Made by a program: the position numbers and the translations under genes
NCBI RefSeq assembly: GCF_017310015.1
Contig: NZ_CP022297.1
Span: 2,294,001 to 2,358,000 of the forward strand
Direction: 5' to 3'
DNA: 64,000 nucleotides
From: Marinobacterium iners
Lineage (GTDB): Bacteria; Pseudomonadota; Gammaproteobacteria; Pseudomonadales; Balneatricaceae
Part shown: piece after piece, positions 37,618-46,037 of the stretch
How positions within the stretch are numbered: the first letter of the stretch is position 1
Layout: each line of letters opens with the position of its first letter
Notes under the pieces: model-generated
Database searches by the model: none
What the model saw: only the letters and a program-made list of their open reading frames with translations
Told to the model about the DNA's origin: nothing

Positions 37618-39657
37618 TTACCACCCGTTGATCAGTGTGATGTTGGCGTTTTCAAGCGGCACTTCGTATGTGTGCTCGGCTTCAGTTTTGGCTTCGTCCA
37701 CGTATTCCTCGGGCACTTCGGGCGCGGGTACGTCGAGGCTGCCGTTTTCAGGGTCGTAGTTGATTGAGACGGACAGCTCGCCCGGCTCGCTGAACACGTT
37801 TCCGCGCACCTGCTTGCTGGGGATTTCGGTTTTGTCTTTCGGTACCGCCAGCGCAGGCATGGCCGGCAGGGACCAGTCCGCGACAGGGGCTGCGCCGGTG
37901 TCGTCCATGTAGCTTATGGACGTGCGGATACGGGTATCGCGCACAGCATCACCGATGGTGTAGGTGATGCCGCTGATCTGCCCGACCGCGTTAACGACGC
38001 GGGTATCCCAGTGGACGATCTGACCCAGTTCGGCTTCGATGATCCGGCCACGGCACAGGCCGTCGATGTAGTTTTTGCGATGGCTTTGGACGATCTCTTT
38101 TGCCGCAATTTTGACGGCAGCGCCGATGCCGGCGTTGAACAGTGGGCGCTTTTCGTCTGCGACCGGTACGGTACCGCCGTCGGTGGTGGCGGCGTTGTAG
38201 GTCGCTACGGCCACGGCGTCTTCAAACGAGGCGAGCGTTCCGCCGGTGGGCCACTGCGTCCAGCCGGTGGGGCGGCTCATTTTGCTTTCGTCGTATGTGG
38301 CTTCGCGGTCTTCGAACTTCGCTGTGTCAAACTCGCTTTCGATGCTGAAAGACAGCTGCGAGCCTTTCACTTCCTTGCGATACGCCCGCACGGACTGGGG
38401 CGCAGTGACCTTGAGCGTGTAATGCTCTGACACCGGCTGTGCGATGTAGCGCTCCAGATCGGCTTCGTAGCCCAGCGCCTTATCGAGGCGCTGCACGGTG
38501 ACGTAAAACTCTTTGATGCCCTGCTGGGTGCGGCCATACCCACCGGGTGGTGGAGTGCCGTACACCTTGTAACTGGTGGCGAACCACGGGCGGAATCCGT
38601 TTTGAATGCGGTCTATGATCGCCTCGCGCAGGAAGCTGCCCTTACCATCAGTGAAAAAGTCATGTAGCCCTTTGAGGCCCTTGACCTTGGTTTTGACCGT
38701 GCGCAGCGCGTAGTACCGGTAGGCAATCTCAACCGTGACGGTGTTTTTGATTTCGTCGCGGGTCTGGAAATCAACAGTGATATCGTCGCGGTGCACCTGT
38801 CCGTTGGTCAGCGTCCAGTCGATCGGCTTGCCACTGGTGCCCCACTCATAAAAATTGAGCGCACCGTCACGGGTGTACCCGAGCGTGCCCGCCACGGTTT
38901 TCATCATCTCATTGACGAACTCGTTGCCCTCGGCTTTTTCGCGCTGGGTCATCTCTGAGTAGACGGCCTGGGTAAGCTGAAGCAGGTCTTGCTTTGACTC
39001 TTCGCCCAGGCGTTCGCCGCGCAGGTCAGAGCAGTCGAACACAACGGCGCGGGTACGGCGGTCGTACCGGGCATCATTCACCCAGCCGGTGAACAGCCGA
39101 ATCATTGGGCTGTTGGCATCACGCGGATCGCTGTACACGTCGATTTCGACGGTTTTGCCGTGGAACGACGGGATGTTGATTTCAACATCGATATCAAACC
39201 GCAGGTGGAATGTGGCGGTGCTGGGCTGATCTTCGCCGTGGGTGATGACGATTTGGGTCATCAGTTTGGTTTGACCGGTTACGTCCAGCTTGCCGATTGT
39301 CACCCGTGCCGGTGGAACGTGGGTGCTGACCGGGGCGGCCGGGTCTACCACCTGCTGCCGCAGGGTTAGCAGGCTGCGCGCCGGAACGCGACGCACAACC
39401 GATTGCTGCAGGCCCAGCAGTTTGCGGGCAGGGTATTCGTCCCATGATACAACCGACTGCCGCAGGCGCATGACACGCCGTGCCGCTGTGATTCGCCACG
39501 CCACGATTTGGCGCAGGGTGAGCAACTGACGCGCTGGGTGCTCGGTATACACCGACTGTTCAAGCGTGAGCAGCTTGCGTGCCGGGTAGCGCTGACCGAA
39601 GTAGGCCGGCGCACCACCCAGCGTGCGGCTGTTGAGCGTATGGCGATTGAGTGGCAT
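37618..39657 (-). CDS. Minor tail protein with N-terminal repeats, 679 aa
   Basis: Residues 24-104 are five degenerate copies of a 16-18-residue unit (YPARKLLTLEQSV, HPARQLLTLRQIV, ITAARRVMRLRQSVV, YPARKLLGLQQSVV, VPARSLLTLRQQVV). The remainder is a mixed alpha/beta protein with a FTGWVNDARYDRRTRAVVFDC stretch (cut here for length) and a SYMDD near the C terminus, similar in layout to the siphovirus tail proteins between tape measure and fibre that form the tail hub. The function is inferred from gene order (tape measure, 148-aa protein, this protein). No frameshift. It ends 3 bp before the next gene starts. Confidence 0.7.
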   Translation of the reverse strand: MPLNRHTLNSRTLGGAPAYFGQRYPARKLLTLEQSVYTEHPARQLLTLRQIVAWRITAARRVMRLRQSVVSWDEYPARKLLGLQQSVVRRVPARSLLTLRQQVVDPAAPVSTHVPPARVTIGKLDVTGQTKLMTQIVITHGEDQPSTATFHLRFDIDVEINIPSFHGKTVEIDVYSDPRDANSPMIRLFTGWVNDARYDRRTRAVVFDCSDLRGERLGEESKQDLLQLTQAVYSEMTQREKAEGNEFVNEMMKTVAGTLGYTRDGALNFYEWGTSGKPIDWTLTNGQVHRDDITVDFQTRDEIKNTVTVEIAYRYYALRTVKTKVKGLKGLHDFFTDGKGSFLREAIIDRIQNGFRPWFATSYKVYGTPPPGGYGRTQQGIKEFYVTVQRLDKALGYEADLERYIAQPVSEHYTLKVTAPQSVRAYRKEVKGSQLSFSIESEFDTAKFEDREATYDESKMSRPTGWTQWPTGGTLASFEDAVAVATYNAATTDGGTVPVADEKRPLFNAGIGAAVKIAAKEIVQSHRKNYIDGLCRGRIIEAELGQIVHWDTRVVNAVGQISGITYTIGDAVRDTRIRTSISYMDDTGAAPVADWSLPAMPALAVPKDKTEIPSKQVRGNVFSEPGELSVSINYDPENGSLDVPAPEVPEEYVDEAKTEAEHTYEVPLENANITLINGW
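39346..39588 (-). repeat. Degenerate tandem repeat encoding PAR-LLTLRQ-V units
   Basis: Five in-frame units of 48-54 bp inside the minor tail gene. The units are conserved at the protein level (aromatic or Val-Pro-Ala-Arg, then Leu-Leu-x-Leu-x-Gln-x-Val) more than at the DNA level, so they are old or under selection. Confidence 0.75.
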
Positions 39658-39666
39658 GGCGACCTG

Positions 39667-40113
39667 TTATGCGGATGCGGTTTCGACGGTGGGGGATAGC
39701 CAGATTTCAAGCTCGTCTGAGATGCTGACAGTGGTAACAGCGTTGACGATACGCACATGGATGGCCACGGCGTTACTGACGCCGCTGAGGATTTGGGTGC
39801 CCAGTGCGAGCGGATCACCGGGGTTGTTGGTACCCAGCTCGGCAGCGCTGAGCGCGAGGGTGATTTCGGTCACCTCGTGCCCTGCCCCTGGGGCGACATC
39901 CTCGGCATAGATCATGATCGGATCGACACCGGGGTTGGCCTGATCGAACATGGTGAGCGAGCCGGCATCAAGCGGGTCGTCGTCTTTGTTCATGAGGTAG
40001 ACGATGAAGTCTTTGGGGTTGTCGCCCAAGTTAGCGTTGTGCGTGAGCCCCTTGGTCGCCCCCTGCGGGACAGTACCGGCGGCGTCTTCGTACAGTTTGA
40101 AGTTGCTGGCCAT
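39667..40113 (-). CDS. Phage tail protein, 148 aa
   Basis: A small acidic protein starting MASNFKLYEDAAGTV, with beta-strand-rich phrases (EVTEITLALSAAELGTNNPG and IHVRIVNAVTTVSISDELEI). It lies 3 bp downstream of the tape measure gene. In lambda-like gene order this position holds minor tail proteins that build the tail-tip complex. I do not recognise a named family. There are no membrane segments or cysteines. Confidence 0.65.
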   Translation of the reverse strand: MASNFKLYEDAAGTVPQGATKGLTHNANLGDNPKDFIVYLMNKDDDPLDAGSLTMFDQANPGVDPIMIYAEDVAPGAGHEVTEITLALSAAELGTNNPGDPLALGTQILSGVSNAVAIHVRIVNAVTTVSISDELEIWLSPTVETASA

Positions 40114-40116
40114 TCG

Positions 40117-41991
40117 TTAGGCTCCTGGGGTTGCGTGGGCGGCGCGTTGGAAGTAATTCACAAGGTTTCTGAGCTCCATGCTTTCGCCATTTAATCGAGC
40201 CGTCTGGGTGCCATTATCTGACTGCATGTTCAATGTCAGCGTGCCCAAGTCTTTTTCAGACTGACCATTCAACAGCGCATCCATCACCCGCTGCATACCT
40301 GCAACATCGTATTGATCGGCACGACCGGTGCTTGTACCCCATTTGCCATTTATGTCGGCCGTTGCAGCCGAGTGGCCGAAGGGGTTTTTCTGGAAGGATT
40401 CCAAAATCTCTTTCATGCGATTTGCTGCCGCTTCGGCAGTGCCCGTCGCGCCGTTCTCAATTGCTCGCTTATATTCCTGCGCAGCACGGGAAAAGTTCTG
40501 ATCGACTTGATCACCCTGCTTTTTGCCATCCTTGGGCCCACCGAAGATTTTATCCCAAGCGCTGTTGCCAGAGCCTTGCTTTGCTCCCATTGCAGCCGCA
40601 GCGGCATTGAGTGCCAGCGTGTTCTGTTCGGTTGCCGATGTATTGCCATCGGTTGAGGTAACTACGGGATCGTTCGCTTGGACTATTTTGTCTTTCAGAG
40701 CGTTGATTTCAGCCAGAACAGGCGCAACATTTTGGCCCGGAGAATTCATAATTTGCTGCTGTAGGGCTGCTATCTCGTTGCGCCATTGTGTGACCTGCTC
40801 GGACTCCTCGCCCCCTTCTTGCTTGTTAAAGCCCTCAATAACTTTTTCCTTCGCCTTGCCAACTGAACCAATTAGCTCCTTCATCCGTGCAGAGTGCTCT
40901 GCGGCATCCTGTACCATTTTTACACGCGCAGCCGCTGTACCATCAGCGGCGGAATCGAAGGCATCGGCCATCATCAGCGCCTTACGTTCCAACTCATCCG
41001 CACCCAAAAACGCGCCATTGGGCGTGTATTTCGCAACACTTGCCGCCTTTGCCACACCCTTTGATATGTAGCTGCCCATTATCTGGCCAGTACCGACAAT
41101 GGTGTTGAACGCCAATTTCACATCGTTGATCATGTTGATCAGCGTCTCAAATCCCTGAACAATCTTCTGAATCGCAGTGAGCGCACCGGTCGTCATTGCT
41201 TGTGCAACGCTTTCTATGCCCCCCATCTTTTGAATAAACTCTACGGTCTTACTCACAAGCACTTCCATGGCTGGCGTAACACCAACTGTGACTTGTTGCT
41301 GTAAGCCCGTAAAAATAGTGCTCAGCTTTGTTTTTGCATCGTTGTATGCCTCAACCGCTGCCGCCTGCGGGCGAGTGATAGCAACCCCAAGGCTATCAAA
41401 CTCTTTACCAAGATCCTGAAGGTTGGCGGCAAAAGTGTTTACCAGACCAACACCTTCGGTATCAAAGATCCTCATAGCAAGCTTGATACGATCACCCTGC
41501 TTGGGTATCTCTTTCATCGCTTCAGCTATCGCGTAAAACTGCTGGTCAGGCGACATACTTGCCAGCTTTTCTGCATCCAGCCCAAGCTCAGCAATAGCCT
41601 TTTTAGCCTCGCCTGTCCCGCCAGCTGCTTCCGCTACACGCCGAGTCATGCGCTGCAGGGCGGTACCAAGCGTGTCCTGAGCCACACCGGTCAGCTCTGC
41701 CTGGTACTCCAGTTTCTGAAGGGCAGCAGTACCAATCCCAAGCTTATCCGCCTTCTTCGCCAAGGCATCCAGTTGGGCTGCCTGCTTTTCAACAATCGCG
41801 ATGAATCCTGTACCAGCTGCACCAGCGGCAGCAACAGCCCCAAAAAAAGCAATGCCAGCCTTTGAGGCAATGCTCTTCATGGAGCCAGCCCACTCTTTGG
41901 CGCTGTTTTTTGTGGTTTTGAGCTGCTCCACCAGCTGGGCAGAGTTGGCGCCCAGCGTCACCACCAGTGTGGCCAGATTTGCCTTGCTCAT
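40117..41991 (-). CDS. Tail tape measure protein
   Basis: A 624-residue, strongly helical, Ala/Gln/Lys-rich protein. The N terminus (LATLVVTLGANSAQLVEQL) and the following hydrophobic patch (AFFGAVAAAGAAGTGFIAI) are typical tape-measure features; a second hydrophobic stretch is near residues 250-310. The protein sets tail length and is ejected ahead of the DNA. At about 0.15 nm per residue a tail of roughly 90-100 nm is expected, by the usual rule. It starts one base inside the stop codon (TAATG) of the upstream chaperone frame, the typical G/GT then tape measure order. Confidence 0.9.
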   Translation of the reverse strand: MSKANLATLVVTLGANSAQLVEQLKTTKNSAKEWAGSMKSIASKAGIAFFGAVAAAGAAGTGFIAIVEKQAAQLDALAKKADKLGIGTAALQKLEYQAELTGVAQDTLGTALQRMTRRVAEAAGGTGEAKKAIAELGLDAEKLASMSPDQQFYAIAEAMKEIPKQGDRIKLAMRIFDTEGVGLVNTFAANLQDLGKEFDSLGVAITRPQAAAVEAYNDAKTKLSTIFTGLQQQVTVGVTPAMEVLVSKTVEFIQKMGGIESVAQAMTTGALTAIQKIVQGFETLINMINDVKLAFNTIVGTGQIMGSYISKGVAKAASVAKYTPNGAFLGADELERKALMMADAFDSAADGTAAARVKMVQDAAEHSARMKELIGSVGKAKEKVIEGFNKQEGGEESEQVTQWRNEIAALQQQIMNSPGQNVAPVLAEINALKDKIVQANDPVVTSTDGNTSATEQNTLALNAAAAAMGAKQGSGNSAWDKIFGGPKDGKKQGDQVDQNFSRAAQEYKRAIENGATGTAEAAANRMKEILESFQKNPFGHSAATADINGKWGTSTGRADQYDVAGMQRVMDALLNGQSEKDLGTLTLNMQSDNGTQTARLNGESMELRNLVNYFQRAAHATPGA

Positions 41992-42191
41992 TACTTCTCT
42001 CCCAGCTGCCGTTCTATCCAGTCAGCCTGCTCTGAAGGGGTGCGCATCGACTGCATCAGCAAGTCTCTGTATTCCTGATCGTCCTGAATGCGCCGAAATT
42101 CAATCCATTCCAGTATTTCGTCAGGCGGGTATTCCTGCTCTACCTGCCTGACGCTTTTTCCGTGCCGGTCCGCCAGCTGGAATAAAAACAT
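41991..42191 (-). CDS. Tail assembly chaperone, T frame (expressed by frameshift as GT)
   Basis: Sixty-seven codons starting MFLFQLADRHGKSVRQVEQ, the common T-domain opening. The region is in the -1 frame relative to the upstream G gene and open continuously from the slippery site at 42212-42218, so its main product is likely the 190-residue GT fusion. An independent ATG start at 42191 exists but lacks a convincing Shine-Dalgarno sequence. GT recruits tail-tube subunits to the tape measure during assembly and is not part of the virion in lambda. Confidence 0.85.
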   Translation of the reverse strand: MFLFQLADRHGKSVRQVEQEYPPDEILEWIEFRRIQDDQEYRDLLMQSMRTPSEQADWIERQLGEK

Positions 42192-42205
42192 TCTGTGCGG
42201 CCGGA

Positions 42206-42562
42206 TCAGGAGTTTTTTCCGATCTCCTCAAACTGTGTTGTCAGTACCGGGTTAAGACCTGCTGCGGCCTCCCATACACGGGTTAACGGAGCCTCTGACT
42301 TTTGTTCGAGCGCTTCTATGTCATCGACTGTAAATAGCTGCTCCCGCGTGTCAGGATCAATAATGCTGATTGCCGCAAATACGGCACGCAGGTTAATATC
42401 CTTTTCACGGTTTTTGAAAACATAGGTATCAAACTGATCCCGTTGTTTTGCACTCCATGTAATGACAGTTACAACACCGCCCTTTTTCCATTCTGATACT
42501 TGCACGGTTTTTGTCTTGCGGTCATTTGACCCCAGTATTTCATCACGCGTCAGATTTGCCAT
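42206..42562 (-). CDS. Tail assembly chaperone G
   Basis: A 118-residue protein with basic N-terminal strands (TKTVQVSEWKKGGVVTVITW) and acidic C-terminal helices, in the position of lambda gpG between tail tube and tape measure. Its last codons are GGA AAA AAC TCC TGA, so the slippery heptamer A AAA AAC is two codons before the stop. G alone and the G-T fusion would both be made, at a ratio set by the frameshift. No membrane segments or other domains. Confidence 0.88.
   Translation of the reverse strand: MANLTRDEILGSNDRKTKTVQVSEWKKGGVVTVITWSAKQRDQFDTYVFKNREKDINLRAVFAAISIIDPDTREQLFTVDDIEALEQKSEAPLTRVWEAAAGLNPVLTTQFEEIGKNS
42212..42218 (-). promoter_or_regulatory. Programmed -1 ribosomal frameshift site
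   Basis: On the minus strand the heptamer is A AAA AAC in the zero frame of G, the most efficient bacterial class of slippery sequence. After a -1 slip the next codons are CTC CTG ATC CGG CCG CAC AGA ATG, without a stop, running straight into the T frame. Lambda uses GGGAAAG at the same place. Confidence 0.87.
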
Positions 42563-42586
42563 ACCAACCTCTTATTATCAGGATTA

Positions 42587-43015
42587 TTAAGGTGTTGCCG
42601 GTGTGAAGTTTTTAACCTTGACGACATCGCCACTTACGCGAACATTGATAGTCGATTTATAGCGGTTATCGATTTCACCGTTTTCAAACGGGAAGTTTTT
42701 CACGTAAGCATCAAATACTCGAGCTGTTCCATTAGGTAGAAGCCAGCTCACCTTCCGCTTCTCACCTGACTGATACACAGACTCAAGCTCTTGCTGGCCA
42801 GGATCATCTGGCTCATGGAACATGGCCAATGACACAGAGCCATAGCGTTTGATGCCAAGCGCTACAACCTCTGCCTCGTCCAGAAGGGTTGTTTCATCAA
42901 TTTCTGCGCGCTCGCCATCAAGCCCCGAGATTGAGGTGTGGCCCTTGATTTCAATATCCGTTGTGCCTGCAGCATCACGGATATAAATACGGGTATTAAG
43001 TGTTGGGATTGGCAT
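42587..43015 (-). CDS. Major tail tube protein
   Basis: A 142-residue beta-rich protein that begins MPIPTLNTRIYIRDA and contains SISGLDGERAEIDETTLLD and the SVSLAMFHEPDD and NINVRVSG-like phrases of lambda gpV-type tube proteins without the extra Ig-like domain. It hexamerises into the rings of the tail tube around the tape measure. Position between the tail-completion gene and the G chaperone is as expected. No internal anomalies. Confidence 0.85.
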   Translation of the reverse strand: MPIPTLNTRIYIRDAAGTTDIEIKGHTSISGLDGERAEIDETTLLDEAEVVALGIKRYGSVSLAMFHEPDDPGQQELESVYQSGEKRKVSWLLPNGTARVFDAYVKNFPFENGEIDNRYKSTINVRVSGDVVKVKNFTPATP

Positions 43016-43038
43016 TTTGATACCTCGCTTATTTGCTA

Positions 43039-43389
43039 TCAGTCGTACAGGGTGTAATCAAGAACAAAGCGATAAAGCTGATTGTCTGGTTCATGCAGGG
43101 GTATATCGCTTTGCAATACATGACCCGCCATTGCGGCTTTAACCGCAGCGCGTAATTCTTGAATTTGTGGGTAGCTTTTTGACCATACATTGATCGAATA
43201 ACGGCTTAAGGCATGCCCTGTATAACCGTCATGCAATGTGTTATCGGGATCAGAGCTTACATAATAAAAAGTCACTGCCGGAAGTTTTGCGCTTTCTGGA
43301 AGATATCCGCTGTAAATATCATCTGAATTCACAATCTGTGTTATATCTGCACTGGTGCTCAGAGCCGTATAAAGCTGTTGCTCGTTCAC
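43039..43389 (-). CDS. Tail completion protein (DUF3168 family)
   Basis: A 116-residue protein with the DUF3168 layout: N-terminal helix (NEQQLYTALSTSADIT), then IYSGYLPESAKLPAVTFYYVSS and IPLHEPDNQLYRFVLDYTLY. The family is structurally related to lambda gpU, which caps the growing tail and joins it to the head. The coding region is A+T-rich relative to the head genes. It overlaps the preceding gene by 4 bp. Confidence 0.85.
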   Translation of the reverse strand: MNEQQLYTALSTSADITQIVNSDDIYSGYLPESAKLPAVTFYYVSSDPDNTLHDGYTGHALSRYSINVWSKSYPQIQELRAAVKAAMAGHVLQSDIPLHEPDNQLYRFVLDYTLYD

Positions 43390-43946
43390 GATAACTTAGC
43401 CTTTGCCGCCCTTTGGGCTGCACGTTTTTGTGCCAGCTGTAGCCGGTGTTGAATTCTGGATTTGAAAATATTTAATGCGCTGTGCTTTGTTTGGTCCCAG
43501 GCTGGGCGAAGAAACGGGTGCGGTTTTGCACCGGGATGCATGCGCCTTGGCTTGCTTCTGTGCTTGGCACCTGATTTGGTGCCGCGCGATCTTTTGGCAC
43601 CCCGCGTCACGTAGTGAGGCGCTGTGCCGAATTCAACAAACTGGGCGTAATATGCTTCTTTCGACCGCACACCGATAAATGCAAACACTGAGTGGTTTCG
43701 GCGACTCAGCCGCGTGCGGATTTTCAAGGCTTTCTTCAGCTCGCCCGGCTGCTGTACTTTGCCCTTGTATCCTTTGTGGGCAGAGTCTGAGACTGGCACA
43801 AGTGCTTTCGCCCGCTCGAGTGTCGGCTTGCCTGCATCACGCAGTGCCGATCGCAACACTTTAACGCCAACCTGATCACCCAGGTCTTTCAGCGCCTGCT
43901 CTAATTCGCGCAGACCTTGAACTTCGTAATTTGTCGCTTTCGCCAT
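43386..43946 (-). CDS. HK97 gp10-like head-tail/neck protein
   Basis: A 186-residue basic protein: LRELEQALKDLGDQVGVKVL at the N terminus, then AYYAQFVEFGTAPH and a C-terminal PHPFLRPAWDQTKHS, all HK97 gp10 family signatures. An unusual insert of about 30 residues rich in Arg, Lys, Gly and His (residues 120-150) separates the last two. It joins tail to connector. ATG 43946 has AAGGATA at good spacing; upstream in-frame codons to 44015 lack one and pass through a terminator hairpin, so are rejected. Confidence 0.85.
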   Translation of the reverse strand: MAKATNYEVQGLRELEQALKDLGDQVGVKVLRSALRDAGKPTLERAKALVPVSDSAHKGYKGKVQQPGELKKALKIRTRLSRRNHSVFAFIGVRSKEAYYAQFVEFGTAPHYVTRGAKRSRGTKSGAKHRSKPRRMHPGAKPHPFLRPAWDQTKHSALNIFKSRIQHRLQLAQKRAAQRAAKAKLS

Positions 43947-43965
43947 GACGTATCCTTGGGCAATA

Positions 43966-43994
43966 AAAAACCCGCACGATGGCGGGTTTTGAAA
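43966..43994 (-). terminator. Intrinsic terminator inside the late operon
   Basis: On the minus strand CCCGCCATCGTGCGGG folds into a 5-bp stem (extended by A-T pairs) with a 6-nt loop, followed by six T residues. It lies between the plus-strand moron at 44251 and the gp10-like gene, so late mRNA must read through it (a Q-type antiterminator would allow this). On the plus strand only four T residues follow. Confidence 0.78.
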
Positions 43995-44250
43995 GCATTT
44001 CGCCCGAGGCCGCAATGGCGGGCTCGGGTGGTTTGGTGCAGCAGATTACTTACTACATTGGTACAACAGGCTCAATGTAGCGACGAAGCGCCATATGCCA
44101 CAGCGCCAGCAGGCGCGATATGTATAGATTTACGTGTATTTTTGTACAGTTGCTTCGCTCGCCTTCAGCACTGGAAGGCATAAATCCCGTCGAGCCATGT
44201 CTAAGTCTGTGCTATGTTGCTTATTTGTTTTTACTCAGAATGGAGTCGAT
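43995..44250. other. Non-coding gap upstream of the reversed accessory gene
   Basis: About 300 bp (43,947-44,250) without a supported gene, apart from the hairpin listed above. It should hold the plus-strand promoter of the gene at 44,251; AT-rich stretches (TTTACGTGTATTTTTGTACA near 44,127 and TGCTATGTTGCTTATTTG near 44,212) are candidates, but I cannot place the boxes with confidence. No sign of an RNA gene. Confidence 0.4.
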
Positions 44251-44781
44251 ATGGACAGTGTTATACGGATTTGCAAAGCCTTGATGTTCATAGGTGCAGC
44301 TGCTTTCATTTCAAACATCTTATTTTTCTCTGGTGAGACAAAGACATCCTCGCAATCAAACCCAACCACCCAACAGCCGACGACGGCAGCGCTTGAACCC
44401 ACGTCAAAACCAGCGGCTCAACAGCCGCCGAAAGAGTTTAAGCCCACTGCAGCCATGAAGGCCGCGATAGATCCGGGCGACAGCTTCCGTAGCGATGGAT
44501 GGCGATTCGAGTATGGTGACTTCACAGATCGAAAAATTGATGTTTGGGTTTATTGGCCAGCCAATCAGAGCGTTACGCTTGAAGCGGTCGAAATGATGGG
44601 TAAGGCAATGGTGCAAGATAGCGTTAAACGACTTACCCGCGCCGGTTTCGACCCAAAGAAAAATGGCACCAACATCACCTATTTTTTCAGAAAAGACCTT
44701 GGTGGCGACAGGGTAATGATGCTTGGCTCTGCCGGATACACCGGGATTGTCGATGGTTATTACTACTCCGCACCTAAGTGA
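44251..44781 (+). CDS. Membrane-anchored accessory protein (moron), opposite to late genes
   Basis: A 176-residue protein with one N-terminal membrane segment (about residues 6-27, ICKALMFIGAAAFISNILFF), a Ser/Thr/Gln/Pro-rich linker (35-65) and a C-terminal globular part (SDGWRFEYGDFTDRKIDVWV then MMLGSAGYTGIVDGYYY). ATG 44251 follows GGAG by 5 nt. It sits inside the head-tail gene block but on the other strand and has different base composition, the definition of a moron. Such genes are expressed from the prophage and often alter the host surface or exclude other phages. The family is unknown to me. Confidence 0.75.
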   Translation: MDSVIRICKALMFIGAAAFISNILFFSGETKTSSQSNPTTQQPTTAALEPTSKPAAQQPPKEFKPTAAMKAAIDPGDSFRSDGWRFEYGDFTDRKIDVWVYWPANQSVTLEAVEMMGKAMVQDSVKRLTRAGFDPKKNGTNITYFFRKDLGGDRVMMLGSAGYTGIVDGYYYSAPK

Positions 44782-44787
44782 ACCAAA

Positions 44788-45120
44788 TCAGTTGCTGTCC
44801 TCTTCACAGGTAATCACCAGCTCGCGGTTGCGGTTGTCCAGGTTGATCGGTGGACCAACGATTTCGAGGCGCATATTGCCGAAGGCGATGCGCATGTCGG
44901 GGGTTATGTCATCGCGGTAGCGGATGGTGACGGCCAGTGTGGCGGTGTTGGTCATGTGCTGGTTGGCCCAGCGTTCACGGCCGGTGATCGGTTTGACGTT
45001 GGCCCAGATATCGACCAGCCCGGGTACCGGCTGCCAGTCGTCAGTTGGGTGGCCGTATTGGTCCTTGCCGCCGGCCTTGAGCTCGAAGGTTACCGGTGTA
45101 TTGAGGCGTCCTGAGCGCAT
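44788..45120 (-). CDS. Head-tail adaptor (SPP1 gp16 / phage head-tail joining family)
   Basis: A 110-residue protein with the family layout: N-terminal RSGRLNTPVTFELKAGGKDQ, then DIWANVKPITGRERWANQ and C-terminal NMRLEIVGPPINLDNRNREL. It attaches below the connector and closes the DNA exit channel. It overlaps the upstream connector gene by one base (TGATG), so the two are coupled. Confidence 0.87.
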   Translation of the reverse strand: MRSGRLNTPVTFELKAGGKDQYGHPTDDWQPVPGLVDIWANVKPITGRERWANQHMTNTATLAVTIRYRDDITPDMRIAFGNMRLEIVGPPINLDNRNRELVITCEEDSN

Positions 45121-45656
45121 CAGCCAACCCTCATGATTCGGTACGGATCCAGTAGCATGGAGACACCCATGGGCAGCTCACTGCTACTGGTGCCGATTAC
45201 GACGGATTCACGGTTTTCGTACAGGTGGCCTATCAGCAGGAGCAGGCCGGCGCGTACGTCTGCGGGTGTTTCATTCATGCCTACGGTGGCGGTTATGGTG
45301 ACGCTTTCTGGCTCGTCAATGGTGGCTGGCCAGTCTGTGTCCCACTGGGGCATGAGCAACGGGTACAGCGCACGCGTTTCCAGCCGCAGCGGTGGTGTCT
45401 GCAGGGTCTGGGTGACGCCATCGGGGTCAACGTATTCAACGCTGTCGATGGATTGCACGGGTGTCCAGGGCAGTTCGATGGCGCCAGCCGTTGAGCCGAA
45501 ACCATCCAGCACCAGCGTCCGGGTCTGCGTGTCGAAGACTCGGCCGGTGCGGGTTTCTGCGTGACGGTAGGCCGAGTCGATCAGTGCGGTGATCAGCGCA
45601 TCTTCTGCTGAGTGCTGAACACGCAGGTGCGCTTTGGCTTCATCCAGGGTGATCAT
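45120..45656 (-). CDS. Head-tail connector protein (HK97 gp6-like)
   Basis: A 178-residue protein beginning MITLDEAKAHLRVQHSAEDA, with IDSAYRHAETRTGRVF and a final helix around GLLLLIGHLYENRESVV. These are signature features of the gp6/gp15 connector family, which forms the ring under the portal. It lies in the expected order between capsid and gp16-like genes. Confidence 0.87.
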   Translation of the reverse strand: MITLDEAKAHLRVQHSAEDALITALIDSAYRHAETRTGRVFDTQTRTLVLDGFGSTAGAIELPWTPVQSIDSVEYVDPDGVTQTLQTPPLRLETRALYPLLMPQWDTDWPATIDEPESVTITATVGMNETPADVRAGLLLLIGHLYENRESVVIGTSSSELPMGVSMLLDPYRIMRVG

Positions 45657-45659
45657 GAT

Positions 45660-46037
45660 TCACCACTTTTTCAGGGGGCAGCGGGCCCGTTCGTAAATTG
45701 CAGGTTGTGACGAGATCGAGTCAAACCCTATGGTGGTTTTCTTGGCCAGCGGGCAACCGCAGTCACCGCACCAGTGGCCGCCTCTCTTGCGCGCCATGGC
45801 TGAGCCGATGCGGCGTTTGGCCTGATCGATGAAGTTGCCGCCTGCACCCGGGCGCTGGTCTGCAGTGCGCAGGTGCTCGCAGGTTTCTTCCAGCCGGTGT
45901 TCGGTGCCGTTGGCATCAACCACAAACCCACAGATGGCACGGCGCAGCGCGATGACTTCGGCCTGGCCGATCTGGTGGGTTTCAATGAGGTCCAGCGCCT
46001 GCTCTTGGGTGAGGGGCGCTGGGTTTGTGTCAGCCAT
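45660..46037 (-). CDS. Hypothetical phage protein with C-terminal CxxC, 125 aa
   Basis: The N-terminal half is helical (PLTQEQALDLIETHQIGQAE), the middle is mixed (FVVDANGTEHRLEETCEHL) and the C-terminal third has WCGDCGCPLAKKT, a possible metal-binding or redox pair. ATG 46037 overlaps the 76-aa gene by 8 bp; the much longer open frame upstream is shadow. It lies between capsid and connector genes, where decoration or connector accessory proteins are usual. I do not recognise a family. Confidence 0.6.
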   Translation of the reverse strand: MADTNPAPLTQEQALDLIETHQIGQAEVIALRRAICGFVVDANGTEHRLEETCEHLRTADQRPGAGGNFIDQAKRRIGSAMARKRGGHWCGDCGCPLAKKTTIGFDSISSQPAIYERARCPLKKW

